Positions 39,265 to 48,538 of a stretch of DNA of 52,562 nt are shown here, one piece after another (the stretch's first letter is position 1; each line of letters opens with the position of its first letter). Below the pieces are notes generated by a model that did no database searches, was not told where the DNA came from, and worked only from the letters and a program-made list of their open reading frames with translations. Source of the stretch: Fulvimarina sp. (lineage in GTDB: Bacteria > Pseudomonadota > Alphaproteobacteria > Rhizobiales > Rhizobiaceae); assembly GCA_002700095.1 (NCBI GenBank), contig PACL01000052.1, forward strand, positions 1 through 52,562, written 5' to 3'. Both the position numbers and the translations under genes were made by a program.

Positions 39265-40065
39265 ATGGTTGCGGCAGCGACGTCTGGAGGAGTAGTCGAA
39301 ATCCTGCGGCGATCGTGGCTTGCCGCGTCCCTTGCCATTGCCATCGTCATTGTCCTGCCAGACGACCGGGCCCTGGCCGGCGCCTGGACGTTCGATGCGG
39401 GCAAGGGCCAGGTGATCGCCACCGGCCTCTCTTCGGGCGCTTGGGAGAGCTTTCCCGCAGCCGGCGACGAGCCCGCGGTCGTCGGCTTCGCCAAGACATC
39501 GGCCAGCCTGTTCTTCGAGCATGGCTGGACCGATCGGCTGACGGTCGTCGGCGATCTCGAGATCGGCAGCGAGAGCGACGCCGCCTCCGGCTACGCCCGC
39601 TCCGGCCCGTCGCATTTTGCCGCCGGGGCGCGGCTGCGGCTGTTTTCGGCCGCTGGCTTCGTCACCTCGGCGCAGCTGACGGGGCGGCTGGAGGATGCGG
39701 GCGACGGACTGGACAGTCCCGCAGTCGAGCCGCGGCTCCTGGCAGGCTATGGCTTCACGGTGCTGGGGATGCCGGCCTTTGTCGACGGCCAGGCCGGCTA
39801 TCGCTGGCGGGCGGGCGGGGCCGACGAGGCGAAGCTCGACCTTTCCGCCGGCATCCGGCCCTTCGAAGATTGGCTGCTTCTCGCCCAGGTCTTTTCGACA
39901 ATCTCGGTCGGCGGCGAGCGCTATTCCCATCACAAGGCGCAAGGATCGATCGTCTACGACATCAACGATCGGTGGTCGGTCCAGGCCGGGGCCTTCGCGA
40001 CGATTGCCGGCGAGAACGCACTGAAGGAGCGCGGCGTCGTCTCGGCTGTCTGGTACCGCTACTGA
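39265..40065 (+). CDS. Conserved hypothetical outer-membrane beta-barrel protein
   Basis: A 266-aa exported protein I do not recognise beyond its fold. A signal-anchor-like N-terminus (RRSWLAASLAIAIVIVLPDDRALA) is followed by amphipathic strands ([76 protein letters not shown]) and an aromatic C-terminus (VVSAVWYRY), as in outer-membrane barrels. ATG 39265 was chosen for its GGAGGGCG site. Its 3' end overlaps the convergent membrane protein gene by 7 bp. Confidence 0.75.
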   Translation: MVAAATSGGVVEILRRSWLAASLAIAIVIVLPDDRALAGAWTFDAGKGQVIATGLSSGAWESFPAAGDEPAVVGFAKTSASLFFEHGWTDRLTVVGDLEIGSESDAASGYARSGPSHFAAGARLRLFSAAGFVTSAQLTGRLEDAGDGLDSPAVEPRLLAGYGFTVLGMPAFVDGQAGYRWRAGGADEAKLDLSAGIRPFEDWLLLAQVFSTISVGGERYSHHKAQGSIVYDINDRWSVQAGAFATIAGENALKERGVVSAVWYRY

Positions 40066-40901
40066 ACCCTGTCCGTCGGCAGCAGGCCGGCGGCGGTCGG
40101 ACGGCGGCCGGATCCGCGTCTGCCCTGTCTGCCGCGGCGATCCGTCGTCCTGTCGGAGGCGGGTTTCGCCGCCGGTTGGGGCGCCGTGTTCGCTCCCGGT
40201 CCGGTCGCGGCTGCGCCGGCCTTGCGCTTCGGCATCACGAGGATGCCGGCTGACAGGATCGTGGAGACGAGAAGCAGCCAGGACTCGCCGGTCATATCGA
40301 GACCGCCGAGGGTTGCCGCGTCGAGAAGCAGCCATGCGACCGGAATGACGGCAAGAAGGAATCGCCAGCGGCTCGGCCAGAGGGCGAGAAGGCCGAGCGC
40401 CGCGAGCGCCGTCGGGCTTGGCGCCAGGGCGAACCATTCCAGCGCCTCGGGACCCCGTCCGAAGGCGAGGCCGGCGAGGGGATGACCGAAGAGGGCGTAG
40501 AGGACAACCGCAATCGCCGGCCAGCCGCCGTCCGGACGAAGCTGCGCCTGCATCGGTGCGCGCCGCCCGAAAGCGGCAAGAGCGACGGCCGCCTGCACGA
40601 ACAGGACGGCCTCGGCGACGAAGGCCCAGCCCGGATAGACGGACGCCCAGTTGATCGTCTCGTAGGGCCCGAAGAAGAAGACCACGGCCGCCGAGGCGAA
40701 GGCGGCGGCCAGGAGGACGAAGAGGCCGAGCCCGGCGAACGATGCCCTGCGCCGGACGGCGAGGAGCGCCACGGCCAGCGCGATGCCGATCGCGGCGAGC
40801 GGCCAGTGGCCGGCGTTCACCTGGCCGAAGAGGTCGCGGTAGATGGCGGCGTCGAACAGCAGGAAGTCCCGCAGGGAATAGGTCGAGAGGTCGGCGAGCA
40901 T
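40059..40901 (-). CDS. DUF6064-type integral membrane protein
   Basis: A 280-aa membrane protein of unknown function. It has about eight hydrophobic helices (WPLAAIGIALAVALLAV, FAGLGLFVLLAAAFASAAVV, WAFVAEAVLFVQAAVALAAF, LTALGLLALWPSRWRF-like) and a conserved N-terminus (SLRDFLLFDAAIYRDLFGQ). It ends with a basic, Arg-rich tail (DRRGRQGRRGSGRR). ATG 40901 was preferred to an upstream TTG because of the GGGGA site. It lies 23 bp before the aldo/keto reductase stop, so it may be cotranscribed with that gene upstream. Confidence 0.7.
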   Translation of the reverse strand: MLADLSTYSLRDFLLFDAAIYRDLFGQVNAGHWPLAAIGIALAVALLAVRRRASFAGLGLFVLLAAAFASAAVVFFFGPYETINWASVYPGWAFVAEAVLFVQAAVALAAFGRRAPMQAQLRPDGGWPAIAVVLYALFGHPLAGLAFGRGPEALEWFALAPSPTALAALGLLALWPSRWRFLLAVIPVAWLLLDAATLGGLDMTGESWLLLVSTILSAGILVMPKRKAGAAATGPGANTAPQPAAKPASDRTTDRRGRQGRRGSGRRPTAAGLLPTDRVQ

Positions 40902-40924
40902 CGGGTCCCCGTCACGGATCGTCG

Positions 40925-41863
40925 TCAAAGATCGGCGAAATGAGCCGCCATCCGCTGGCGCATCGCTTCGTCCGGCAGCGGCCCGCGGGCAGCCGCCATG
41001 TTTTCGCGCACATGGTCGACCCGCCGTGTCGCCGGGATCGCAACGGTCAGAGCGGGGTGGGAGACGATGAACTTGAGGAGGAACGTCGGCCAGGTCTCGG
41101 CGCCGATTTCGGCGGCGAAGTCCGGCAGCGGTGCGCCGCGCGTCGCGTCGATCAGGGCGCCGCGCCGGAACGGCCGGTTGGCGATGACGGCGATGCCGCG
41201 CTCCCGCGCCAGCGGCAGGAGCCGCGCTTCCGGCTCCCGGTCGGCGATGTTGTAGGTCAGCTGCACGAAGTCGATCGGCCGGCTCGCCATGATCGCCTCG
41301 ACGTCCGCGTGCCGGCGGCCGTGGGAGGTGGTGATGCCGATGTGGCCGATCGCGCCTTCCTCCTTCATCACCTGAAGCGTGTCGAGATGGCCTTCCCAGC
41401 CGAGGAGATTGTGCACCTGCATGAGCCCGAAGCGCGGGACGCCCCAGTGCCGCCGGGTCTCGGCGATCTGGGCCGGCCCGTCCGAGGCGTCCGAGATCCA
41501 GACCTTGTCGGCGGCAAACAGCTGGTCGGGGATGCCGAGTTCGGAAAGGCCATGGCCGATGGTCGCCTGCGACGAGCCGTACATCGGCGAGGAATCGATC
41601 ACCCCGCCGCCGGCATCGAAGAAGGCCTGCATCACCGCCGTCCGTTCGGCGAGGGCATCCGCATTGTCGCCGACATTGAAGGTGATCCAGGTGCCCATGC
41701 CGATGACAGGAAGCTCAACGCCCGAGGAGGGTACGGCGCGGGTCAGCGGGCGCGATGCGGGCGCCTGGGCTTGGGCTTGGACCAGAGTTGGCAGGCCGAG
41801 CGAGGCGAGCGCAGCGGTGGCGGCCGATCCCTTCAGCAGCGTGCGGCGTGCGATGGTCGCCAT
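40925..41863 (-). CDS. Tat-exported aldo/keto reductase
   Basis: A 312-aa NADPH-dependent oxidoreductase of the AKR superfamily with a twin-arginine signal (RRTLLKGSAATAALASLG, cut near QAQA), so it should act in the periplasm, unlike most AKRs. The AKR catalytic tetrad is visible: Asp and Tyr in DSSPMYGSS, Lys in ADKVWISD, His in MQVHNLLGWE. IPATRRVDHVREN resembles the cofactor-binding C-terminus. Substrate unknown. It is divergent from the sugar operon. Confidence 0.85.
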   Translation of the reverse strand: MATIARRTLLKGSAATAALASLGLPTLVQAQAQAPASRPLTRAVPSSGVELPVIGMGTWITFNVGDNADALAERTAVMQAFFDAGGGVIDSSPMYGSSQATIGHGLSELGIPDQLFAADKVWISDASDGPAQIAETRRHWGVPRFGLMQVHNLLGWEGHLDTLQVMKEEGAIGHIGITTSHGRRHADVEAIMASRPIDFVQLTYNIADREPEARLLPLARERGIAVIANRPFRRGALIDATRGAPLPDFAAEIGAETWPTFLLKFIVSHPALTVAIPATRRVDHVRENMAAARGPLPDEAMRQRMAAHFADL

Positions 41864-42017
41864 GGTCTTCCTTTCCTGTCGGTTCGTCCAGAATGAGCAA
41901 TTCCGGCACTGGCAAGTGGTTGCGCCGAAGCCGCTGATGCAGCGGCCCCGGCCATCACTCTCGCGTCAGAAGCGCGTCAGAAAGCGCCAAGGCTCGCGCG
42001 CCGTGCCCCTTCAAATT

Positions 42018-42027
42018 GCACGCGTGC
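42018..42027. promoter_or_regulatory. Short palindrome upstream of the sugar operon
   Basis: GCACGCGTGC is a perfect 10-bp palindrome ~90 bp before the operon's first ATG. It may be an operator for a sugar regulator, but no regulator gene is in the window and short GC palindromes are common by chance here. Confidence 0.2.
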
Positions 42028-42119
42028 CGTGCCAAGTTCCCCCGAAATCGCAAACGCGGCAGCAGGATCGCGGCGAGGATCTCGCGTATCCGATGGGATG
42101 CGCCGACGGGAGGAACACC

Positions 42120-43178
42120 ATGAAGACGATGAAGGGGCCGGGGATCTTCCTCGCCCAGTTCGCCGGCGATGCGGCGCCGTTCAACGACCTGAAGTCGATC
42201 GCCGGATGGGCGGCGGGCCACGGCTACAAGGGCGTGCAGATCCCCAGCTGGGACGCGCGGCTGATCGACCTGAAAAAGGCCGCCGAATCGAAAGATTACT
42301 GCGACGAGGTCGCCGGCATCTGCCGGGAGGCCGGCGTCGAGATCACCGACCTGTCGACCCATCTGCAGGGCCAGCTCGTCGCCGTGCATCCGGCCTTCGA
42401 TGAGGCCTTCGACGGCTTTGCCGCGCCGGAAGTCCGCGGCAACCCCAAGGCCCGGCAGGAATGGGCGGTCGAGCAGCTGAAGATGGCGGCGAAGGCCTCC
42501 GGCCATTTCGGCTTCAAGAGCCACGTCACCTTTCCCGGCGCGCTCGCGTGGCCGTTTCTCTAACCCTGGCCGCAGCGCCCGGCGGGCCTGATCGACACCG
42601 CCTTTGAGGAGCTGGCGAAGCGCTGGGTCCCGATCCTCGACGCTTTCGATGAAGTGGGCTGCGACGTCGGCTACGAGATCCATCCGGGTGAGGACGTCTT
42701 CGACGGGGCGACCTTCGAGATGTTTCTTGAAGCCTGCAACGATCATCCGCGCTGCCAGATCAATTACGACCCGTCGCATTTCGCCCTGCAGATGCTCGAC
42801 TATGTCGAGTTCATCGACATCTATCACGAGCGGATCTGCGCCTTCCACGTCAAGGACGCCGAGTTCAACCCGACCGGCCGGCAGGGCGTCTATTCCGGCT
42901 ACCAGCCCTGGCTGAAGCGGGCGGGCCGGTTCCGCTCGCTGGGCGACGGACAGGTGGATTTCGCCGCGATCTTCTCCAAGCTCGCCGAATACGACTATGA
43001 TTCCTGGGCGGTCCTCGAATGGGAATGCGCCATCAAGGACGCCGAGCAGGGCGCCGCCGAGGGCGCGCCCTTCATTGCCGGCCACATCATCACCGTCACC
43101 GAGAAGGCCTTCGACGACTTCGCGAGCGGCGGGACCGACGAGGCGGCGAACAAGCGCATGTTGGGCATCGAAGGCTGA
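42120..43178 (+). pseudogene. Sugar phosphate isomerase/epimerase (TIM barrel) with an internal stop
   Basis: A xylose-isomerase-like TIM-barrel protein (AP endonuclease family 2). The reading frame is continuous except for a TAA at 42561-42563, codon 148 of 353. On the far side the same frame carries on with clear family motifs (CDVGYEIHPGEDVFDG, INYDPSHFALQML, YHERICAFHVKDAEF). The stop falls where a Tyr is expected (PFL-stop-PWPQRP), so a TAC to TAA change fits. Either the gene is inactive or this is a consensus error. A good GGGAGGA site precedes ATG 42120, and the dehydrogenase gene follows after 11 bp. Confidence 0.85.
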
Positions 43179-43189
43179 GGGAGGCGAGG

Positions 43190-44368
43190 ATGGCTATCGA
43201 AGGACGCAGCGACACCCATGCGGGCCGCATCCGGCTCGGCATGGTCGGCGGCGGGCAGGGGGCCTTCATCGGCGCGGTGCACCGGATCGCCAGCCGTATC
43301 GACGACAGGTTCGCGCTGCTCGCCGGCGCGCTGTCCTCGACGCCGGAGAAGGCGCGGGCCTCGGCGGCCGAGATCGGCCTCGATCCGGCGCGCAGCTACG
43401 GCAGCTACGAGGAGATGGCGACGGCCGAGCGGGACCGCGACGACGGCATCGAGGCGGTGGCGATCGTCACGCCGAACCACATGCACTTTCCCGTGGCGAA
43501 GACCTTCCTCGAGGCCGGCTTCCACGTCATCTGCGACAAGCCGATGACGACGACGCTGGCCGAGGCCAAGAGTCTTGCGGCGATCGCCGAGACGTCCGGC
43601 AGGGTCTTCGTGCTGACCCACAATTATACCGGCTATCCGATGATCCGGCAGGCGCGGGCGATGATCGCGGCGGGAGACCTCGGGCCGATCCGGATGGTCG
43701 TCGCCGAATACGCCCAGGACTGGCTGGCGACACGGGCCGAGGATGCCGGCTCCAAGCAGGCCGGATGGCGGGTCGATCCCACCAAGGCCGGCGCCGGCGG
43801 CGCGATCGGCGACATCGGCACCCACGCCCACAACCTCGCCTGCTACGTCACCGGGCTGAGGGTCGAGAAGCTGTCGGCCGATCTCACCGCCTTCGTGCCG
43901 GGCCGCCGGCTCGACGACAACGCCTCGATGCTGCTGCGGTTCGCAGGCGGCGCCAAGGGCATGCTGTGGGCGAGCCAGGTGGCTGTCGGCAACGAGAACG
44001 GTCTGACATTGCGGATCTACGGCGAAAAGGGCGGGCTCGAATGGGCCCAGGAAGAGCCGAACAAGCTCTGGTATACGCCGCTGGGCGAGCCGAAGCGGCT
44101 CATCACCCGGGGCGGCGCCGGCGCCAACCAGGCCGCGGCCGCCGTCAGCCGCATCCCCCCCGGCCATCCCGAGGGCTATCTCGAAGGCTTCGCGACGATC
44201 TATGCGGAGGCCGCCGAGCTGATCCGGGCCGCGCGGGACGGAATTAAGCCACCGGCCGGCATCGCCCTGCCGACGATCGCGGACGGGGTGGACGGCCTTG
44301 CCTTCATCGAGGCCTGCGTCGCTTCGTCGAAACAGGACGGTGCCTGGGTCAGCCTCGAGCACGGCTGA
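43190..44368 (+). CDS. Gfo/Idh/MocA family sugar dehydrogenase
   Basis: An NAD(P)-dependent oxidoreductase, 392 aa, acting on a sugar or inositol-type substrate. It has the Rossmann GMVGGGQGAFIG (~15-26), the CDKPMTT motif in place of the EKP signature, and the AGAGGAIGDIGTHAHNLACYV region with catalytic-site residues (GDIGTHA). ATG 43190 sits right after a GGGAGGCGAGG site. The isomerase/epimerase-dehydrogenase pair is a familiar sugar-epimerisation cassette; the substrate is not fixed by sequence. Confidence 0.9.
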   Translation: MAIEGRSDTHAGRIRLGMVGGGQGAFIGAVHRIASRIDDRFALLAGALSSTPEKARASAAEIGLDPARSYGSYEEMATAERDRDDGIEAVAIVTPNHMHFPVAKTFLEAGFHVICDKPMTTTLAEAKSLAAIAETSGRVFVLTHNYTGYPMIRQARAMIAAGDLGPIRMVVAEYAQDWLATRAEDAGSKQAGWRVDPTKAGAGGAIGDIGTHAHNLACYVTGLRVEKLSADLTAFVPGRRLDDNASMLLRFAGGAKGMLWASQVAVGNENGLTLRIYGEKGGLEWAQEEPNKLWYTPLGEPKRLITRGGAGANQAAAAVSRIPPGHPEGYLEGFATIYAEAAELIRAARDGIKPPAGIALPTIADGVDGLAFIEACVASSKQDGAWVSLEHG

Positions 44369-44551
44369 TCGCGGCAGGCGGACATTCGGCGTCTCGGCCG
44401 GTCCGGGCGGGCCGGGATCGGCCGCGGTGCCGTCTCTCTGCTGACGCTGGGCATCGACTTTCGTCGCAGCCGCTTGCCTTTGCCGAAGCGCTCGCCTAGG
44501 CCAGATCGCGACAACGTATACCTCGTTTCAGGTAAGCAGGGAGGCCGCCCG

Positions 44552-45865
44552 ATGTCGGCGCAGAGCTTTTTCGACCGCAAGACCCCCATCGCCTTCGAAG
44601 GCCCGGAAAGCCGCGATCCGCTGGCATTCCGGTTCTACGACAAGGACCGCAAGGTGATGGGCAAGCGGATGGAGGATCATCTCCGATTCTCCGTCGCCTA
44701 CTGGCATTCCTTCACCTGGCCGGGCGGCGACCCGTTCGGCGGCGAGACCTTCAACCGGCCGTGGATGCACGGCGGCAGCGCCCTCGATCTGGCCAAGCAG
44801 AAGGCCGATATCGCCTTCGAGATGTTCCGTCTCCTCGACGCGCCGTTCTTCGCCTTTCACGACGTCGACGTCGCGCCGGAGGGCGACAGCCTGCAGGAGT
44901 CCAACGACAATCTGAAGGCGATCACCGACATCTTCGAGGCGAAGATGGCGACGGACAAGGTGCGGCTCCTCTGGGGCACCGCGAACCTCTTCTCCAACCG
45001 CCGCTACATGGCGGGCGCGGCGACCAATCCGGATCCGGACGTGTTCGCCTATGCCGTCGGCCAGGTGAAGGCGGCGATCGACGCCACGCACCGTCTCGGC
45101 GGCGCGAACTACGTCTGCTGGGGTGGCCGCGAGGGCTACGAGACGCTCCTCAACACCGACATGAAGCGCGAGCTCGACCAGCTCGGCCGGTTCATGTCGA
45201 TGCTCGTCGACTACAAGCACAAGATCGGCTTTGCCGGCCCGATCCTGATCGAGCCGAAGCCGAAGGAGCCGACCAAGCACCAGTACGACTACGATGTCGC
45301 GACGGTCTACGCCTTCCTGCAGAAATACGACCTCGTCGCCGACGTGAAAGTGAACATCGAACAGAACCACGCGATCCTCGCCGGCCATTCCTTCGACCAC
45401 GAGGTGAAGCTCGCCTTTGCCAACGGCATCTTCGGCTCGCTCGACATCAATCGCGGCGACGACCTGCTCGGCTGGGACACCGACCAGTTCGCGATGGACG
45501 TGAAGGAGATCGCCCTGGTCTTCCACGAGATGCTGAAGCATGGCGGCTTCACCACCGGCGGGCTGAACTTCGACGCCAAGATCCGCCGCCAGTCGATCGA
45601 CCCGGACGATCTCCTGATCGCCCATGTCGCCTCGATGGACGCCTGTGCCAGGGGCCTTCTCGCCGCCGAGGCGATGCTGACCGACAAGGCGCTGACCGGC
45701 CCGCTCGAGGAGCGCTATGCCGGCTGGGAGAAGGCCGACGCCAAGGCGATGCTGTCCGGCGAGACCGGCTTCGAGCAGATCGCCGAGCGGGCGCTGTCTT
45801 TGAACCCGCAGCCGCGCTCGGGCCGGCAGGAGATGCTCGAGGGGATCGTCAACCGCTACGTCTGA
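44552..45865 (+). CDS. xylA: Xylose isomerase
   Basis: Converts D-xylose to D-xylulose. The 437 aa fit the class II enzyme. The catalytic His is H103 in [11 protein letters not shown] (with D106). Metal ligands lie in [34 protein letters not shown] and GSLDINRGD. The N-terminal [14 protein letters not shown] is typical of the family. It is followed by xylB after 231 bp and preceded by the sugar dehydrogenase. Confidence 0.97.
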   Translation: MSAQSFFDRKTPIAFEGPESRDPLAFRFYDKDRKVMGKRMEDHLRFSVAYWHSFTWPGGDPFGGETFNRPWMHGGSALDLAKQKADIAFEMFRLLDAPFFAFHDVDVAPEGDSLQESNDNLKAITDIFEAKMATDKVRLLWGTANLFSNRRYMAGAATNPDPDVFAYAVGQVKAAIDATHRLGGANYVCWGGREGYETLLNTDMKRELDQLGRFMSMLVDYKHKIGFAGPILIEPKPKEPTKHQYDYDVATVYAFLQKYDLVADVKVNIEQNHAILAGHSFDHEVKLAFANGIFGSLDINRGDDLLGWDTDQFAMDVKEIALVFHEMLKHGGFTTGGLNFDAKIRRQSIDPDDLLIAHVASMDACARGLLAAEAMLTDKALTGPLEERYAGWEKADAKAMLSGETGFEQIAERALSLNPQPRSGRQEMLEGIVNRYV

Positions 45866-46096
45866 CGGCGGCGATCCGTCCCGGATGCCATGGCTCCATC
45901 CGGGACACGGGAAGAAGCTCATTCGCTAGACTGATGTTTGTCCGATGAGTTAGGCCAATCGCAATGGCGGAGGCGGCATATCGCCGCCGGGATGGCGGAC
46001 CTGTTGCCGGGAATGATGGTTGGCATCTGCCTGCCTCCGGCTACCCCCGTGCTGCTACCCAGGCGTATCCATGCTCTGAAAGGGACGGAAACCATC

Positions 46097-47554
46097 ATGT
46101 CTACCTATCTCGGGCTCGACCTCGGCACCTCCTCGCTGAAGGCGCTTCTGATCGGGGACGATCAGGCGGTGATCGGCTCCGCCTCGGTGCCGCTCACGGT
46201 CGAGCGGCCGCGCTTCGGCTGGTCGGAGCAGAACCCCCAGAGCTGGATCGTCGCCTGCGAGGCGGCGATGCAGGAGTTGCGGGCGAAGCATGCCCGGGAG
46301 TTCGCCGAGATCGCCGGCATCGGCCTTTCCGGCCACATGCATGGCGCGACGGTTCTCGGTGAGGACGGCGCGCCGCTGCGGCCCTGCATCCTGTGGAACG
46401 ACACTCGCAGCCACGAGGAGGCGAAAGCCCTCGACGACGCGGAAGCGCGGGCGATCACCGGCAACATCGTGTTTCCCGGCTTCACCGCGCCCAAGCTGAT
46501 GTGGATGCGCAGGCACGAGCCGGTGCTGTTCAACCGGATGGCCTTCGTGCTCCTGCCGAAGGACTATCTGCGGCTGTGGCTGACCGGCGAGCGGGTTGCC
46601 GAGATGTCCGACGCGGCGGGCACCGCCTGGCTCGACACCGGGCTTCGCGACTGGTCGGACCGGATGCTCGAGCGCACCGGCATGACCCGCGCCAACATGT
46701 CCCGCCTGGTCGAGGGGACCGAGGCCGCGGGTGAGGTGCGGCCCATCCTCGCCGACAAGTTCGGCCTGAAGCCCGGCGTCATAGTTGCCGGCGGCGGCGG
46801 CGACAACGCCGCCTCGGCCTGCGGCGTCGGCGTCGCAGAGCCCGGCACCGGCTTCCTCTCGCTCGGCACCTCCGGCGTCCTCTTCACCGCGACGGCGGGA
46901 TACGACCCCGTTCCCGAAACGGCGCTGCATACCTTCTGCCATGCCATTCCCGGCCTCTGGCACCAGATGGGGGTCACCCTGTCGGCCGCCGGCTGCATGG
47001 ACTGGCTGTCGAAGCTCTTGCAGGAAGAGCCGGGCGATCTCACCGGCGCCCTCGGCGAGGCGATCGCCGAGCCGGGCCGGCTGATGTTCCTGCCTTATCT
47101 GTCCGGCGAGCGCACGCCCCACAACGACGCCGATATCCGCGGCGTCCTCGCCGGGATCGAGAGCGACACCTCGCGCGAGGCGATGACCAGGGCCGTGCTG
47201 GAAGGCGTCGCCTATTCGATGCGCGACTGCCTGGACGCCGCCGGCGACAAGCCGAAGCCGCAGCGCCTGATCGCCGTCGGCGCCGGGTCGCGTTCGGCCT
47301 ACTGGCTGCAACTGATGGCAACCGTGCTCGAGACCGAGATCGCTCTCCCCGCAGCCGGCGATTTCGGCGCCGCCTTCGGCGCCGCAAGACTCGGCATCAC
47401 GGCAGCGACCGGTGCCGATCCGAAGAGCGTCATGACCCAGCCGCCCGTCGCCCGCAGCTTCGAGCCGGTGGCGGACAAGATCGACGCCTATCGCGAAGGG
47501 CACCGGCGTTACAAGGCGCTGTACCCGGCGGTGAAGGCGGCGATGGCGGGGTAG
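46097..47554 (+). CDS. xylB: Xylulokinase
   Basis: FGGY-family kinase that phosphorylates D-xylulose to xylulose-5-P. The 485 aa have the N-terminal phosphate loop GLDLGTSSLKALLI, GLSGHMHGATVLG (xylulose-binding type), MSDAAGTAWLD with the catalytic Asp, and the C-terminal ATPase motif GAGSRSAYWLQLMATVL. ATG 46097 was chosen because MSTYLGLDLGTSS is the family start; the frame is open further upstream. It ends 28 bp from the convergent thiD. Confidence 0.95.
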   Translation: MSTYLGLDLGTSSLKALLIGDDQAVIGSASVPLTVERPRFGWSEQNPQSWIVACEAAMQELRAKHAREFAEIAGIGLSGHMHGATVLGEDGAPLRPCILWNDTRSHEEAKALDDAEARAITGNIVFPGFTAPKLMWMRRHEPVLFNRMAFVLLPKDYLRLWLTGERVAEMSDAAGTAWLDTGLRDWSDRMLERTGMTRANMSRLVEGTEAAGEVRPILADKFGLKPGVIVAGGGGDNAASACGVGVAEPGTGFLSLGTSGVLFTATAGYDPVPETALHTFCHAIPGLWHQMGVTLSAAGCMDWLSKLLQEEPGDLTGALGEAIAEPGRLMFLPYLSGERTPHNDADIRGVLAGIESDTSREAMTRAVLEGVAYSMRDCLDAAGDKPKPQRLIAVGAGSRSAYWLQLMATVLETEIALPAAGDFGAAFGAARLGITAATGADPKSVMTQPPVARSFEPVADKIDAYREGHRRYKALYPAVKAAMAG

Positions 47555-47582
47555 GAGCGACTTGGGTCACGAGGGCGATCCT

Positions 47583-48416
47583 TCATCCGCTCTTCGTGAG
47601 GTCGGCACGCTCTCGCAACAGGCGCCGCACGAAGGCCTTCGCCCCTCTGCAGGCGTCTTCCGCCGTGTCGCCCAAGGCGAGTCGGCAGGCGGTCGCCGTC
47701 GCCAACGTGCAGCCGGTGCCGCGCAGGGTAGCGGCGATGCGGGGCGAGGCGAGGCGGAGAGGCGGTCGATCCCGGCGATAGAGAATGTCCACGGCGTCCT
47801 GGCCGTCGCCATGGCCGCCCTTCACCAGCACCGCGCCGGCGCCGGCTTCGATGAGAGCGCGGGCTTTGGCGTCGGTATCCGCTCCCGCCGGAACGCCGAG
47901 GCGGGCGGCGAGGATATCCAGCTCCGGCAGGTTCGGCGTGACGAGGCGGGTGATCGGCAGCAGTCGCGCGAACAGCGTGGCGATGCCGCCTTCGCTGAGA
48001 AGCAGCCCGCCCGAGCTTGCTGCGATGACGGGGTCGAGGACGATCGGGCCACTGTAGCCGGACAGCGCATCGGCCACGGCCCCGACGACTGCCGCGTTGC
48101 CGAGCATGCCGATCTTGACCGCCGAGACGTGCCCGTCTTCGAGGGCTAGGGCGACTTGGTCCGCAACGAGGGCAGGGGGCATCACGTCGATGCGACGGAC
48201 CCTGCCGTCGGTCTGGGCGGTGACCGCCGTGACAGCGAGCCGGGCGTTAACGTCATGGCACGCCGCGGTGCGGATGTCGGCCGCAAGGCCGGCGCCGCCG
48301 GAGGAGTCGGTGCCGGCGATGACAAGGATGGCTGGGCGAAGCCTGCGGGCTGGGTCGGCGTCCGTAGCTCTCTGTGTTTCCTGCGTCGCGCGCGGCGAGG
48401 CACCCCCCTCTGTCAC
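47583..48416 (-). CDS. thiD: Hydroxymethylpyrimidine/phosphomethylpyrimidine kinase ThiD
   Basis: Phosphorylates HMP and then HMP-P in thiamine synthesis. Core motifs are clear: ILVIAGTDSSGGAGLAADIR at the N-terminus, SAVKIGMLGNAAVV, VLDPVIAASSGG, and the catalytic RGTGCTLATATACRLA near the end. No ATG lies near the expected start. The best candidate is the in-frame GTG at 48416, inside repeat copy 2, whose arm supplies a GGGGGAGA ribosome-site-like sequence; this gives 277 aa with ~27 extra residues before the core. An ATG at 48503 is possible. The start is therefore uncertain. Confidence 0.88.
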   Translation of the reverse strand: MTEGGASPRATQETQRATDADPARRLRPAILVIAGTDSSGGAGLAADIRTAACHDVNARLAVTAVTAQTDGRVRRIDVMPPALVADQVALALEDGHVSAVKIGMLGNAAVVGAVADALSGYSGPIVLDPVIAASSGGLLLSEGGIATLFARLLPITRLVTPNLPELDILAARLGVPAGADTDAKARALIEAGAGAVLVKGGHGDGQDAVDILYRRDRPPLRLASPRIAATLRGTGCTLATATACRLALGDTAEDACRGAKAFVRRLLRERADLTKSG

Positions 48417-48452
48417 TTCGTGACATCTCCCCCGCGAGGAGAGAGATCGACC
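48401..48452 (+). repeat. Palindromic intergenic repeat, copy 2
   Basis: Same unit and orientation as copy 1 (4172-4222): CCCCCCTCTGTC, then TGACATCTCCCCC and a diverged second arm GAGAGAGATC. It overlaps the likely thiD start. Copy 3 lies inverted ~150 bp away, giving a head-to-head pair. Confidence 0.75.
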
Positions 48453-48538
48453 GGCGCAAGGAGGAAGATCAACTGGCGCCGGCTCTGACGTCGGGTGCCT
48501 CATCCTTGGCGGTTCTGTTGCGGTCGGACCTGTCGCGG

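Noticed and set aside
44528..45922. 464-codon minus frame opposite xylA
   Set aside because: Antisense shadow; xylA's catalytic and metal motifs fix the real strand.
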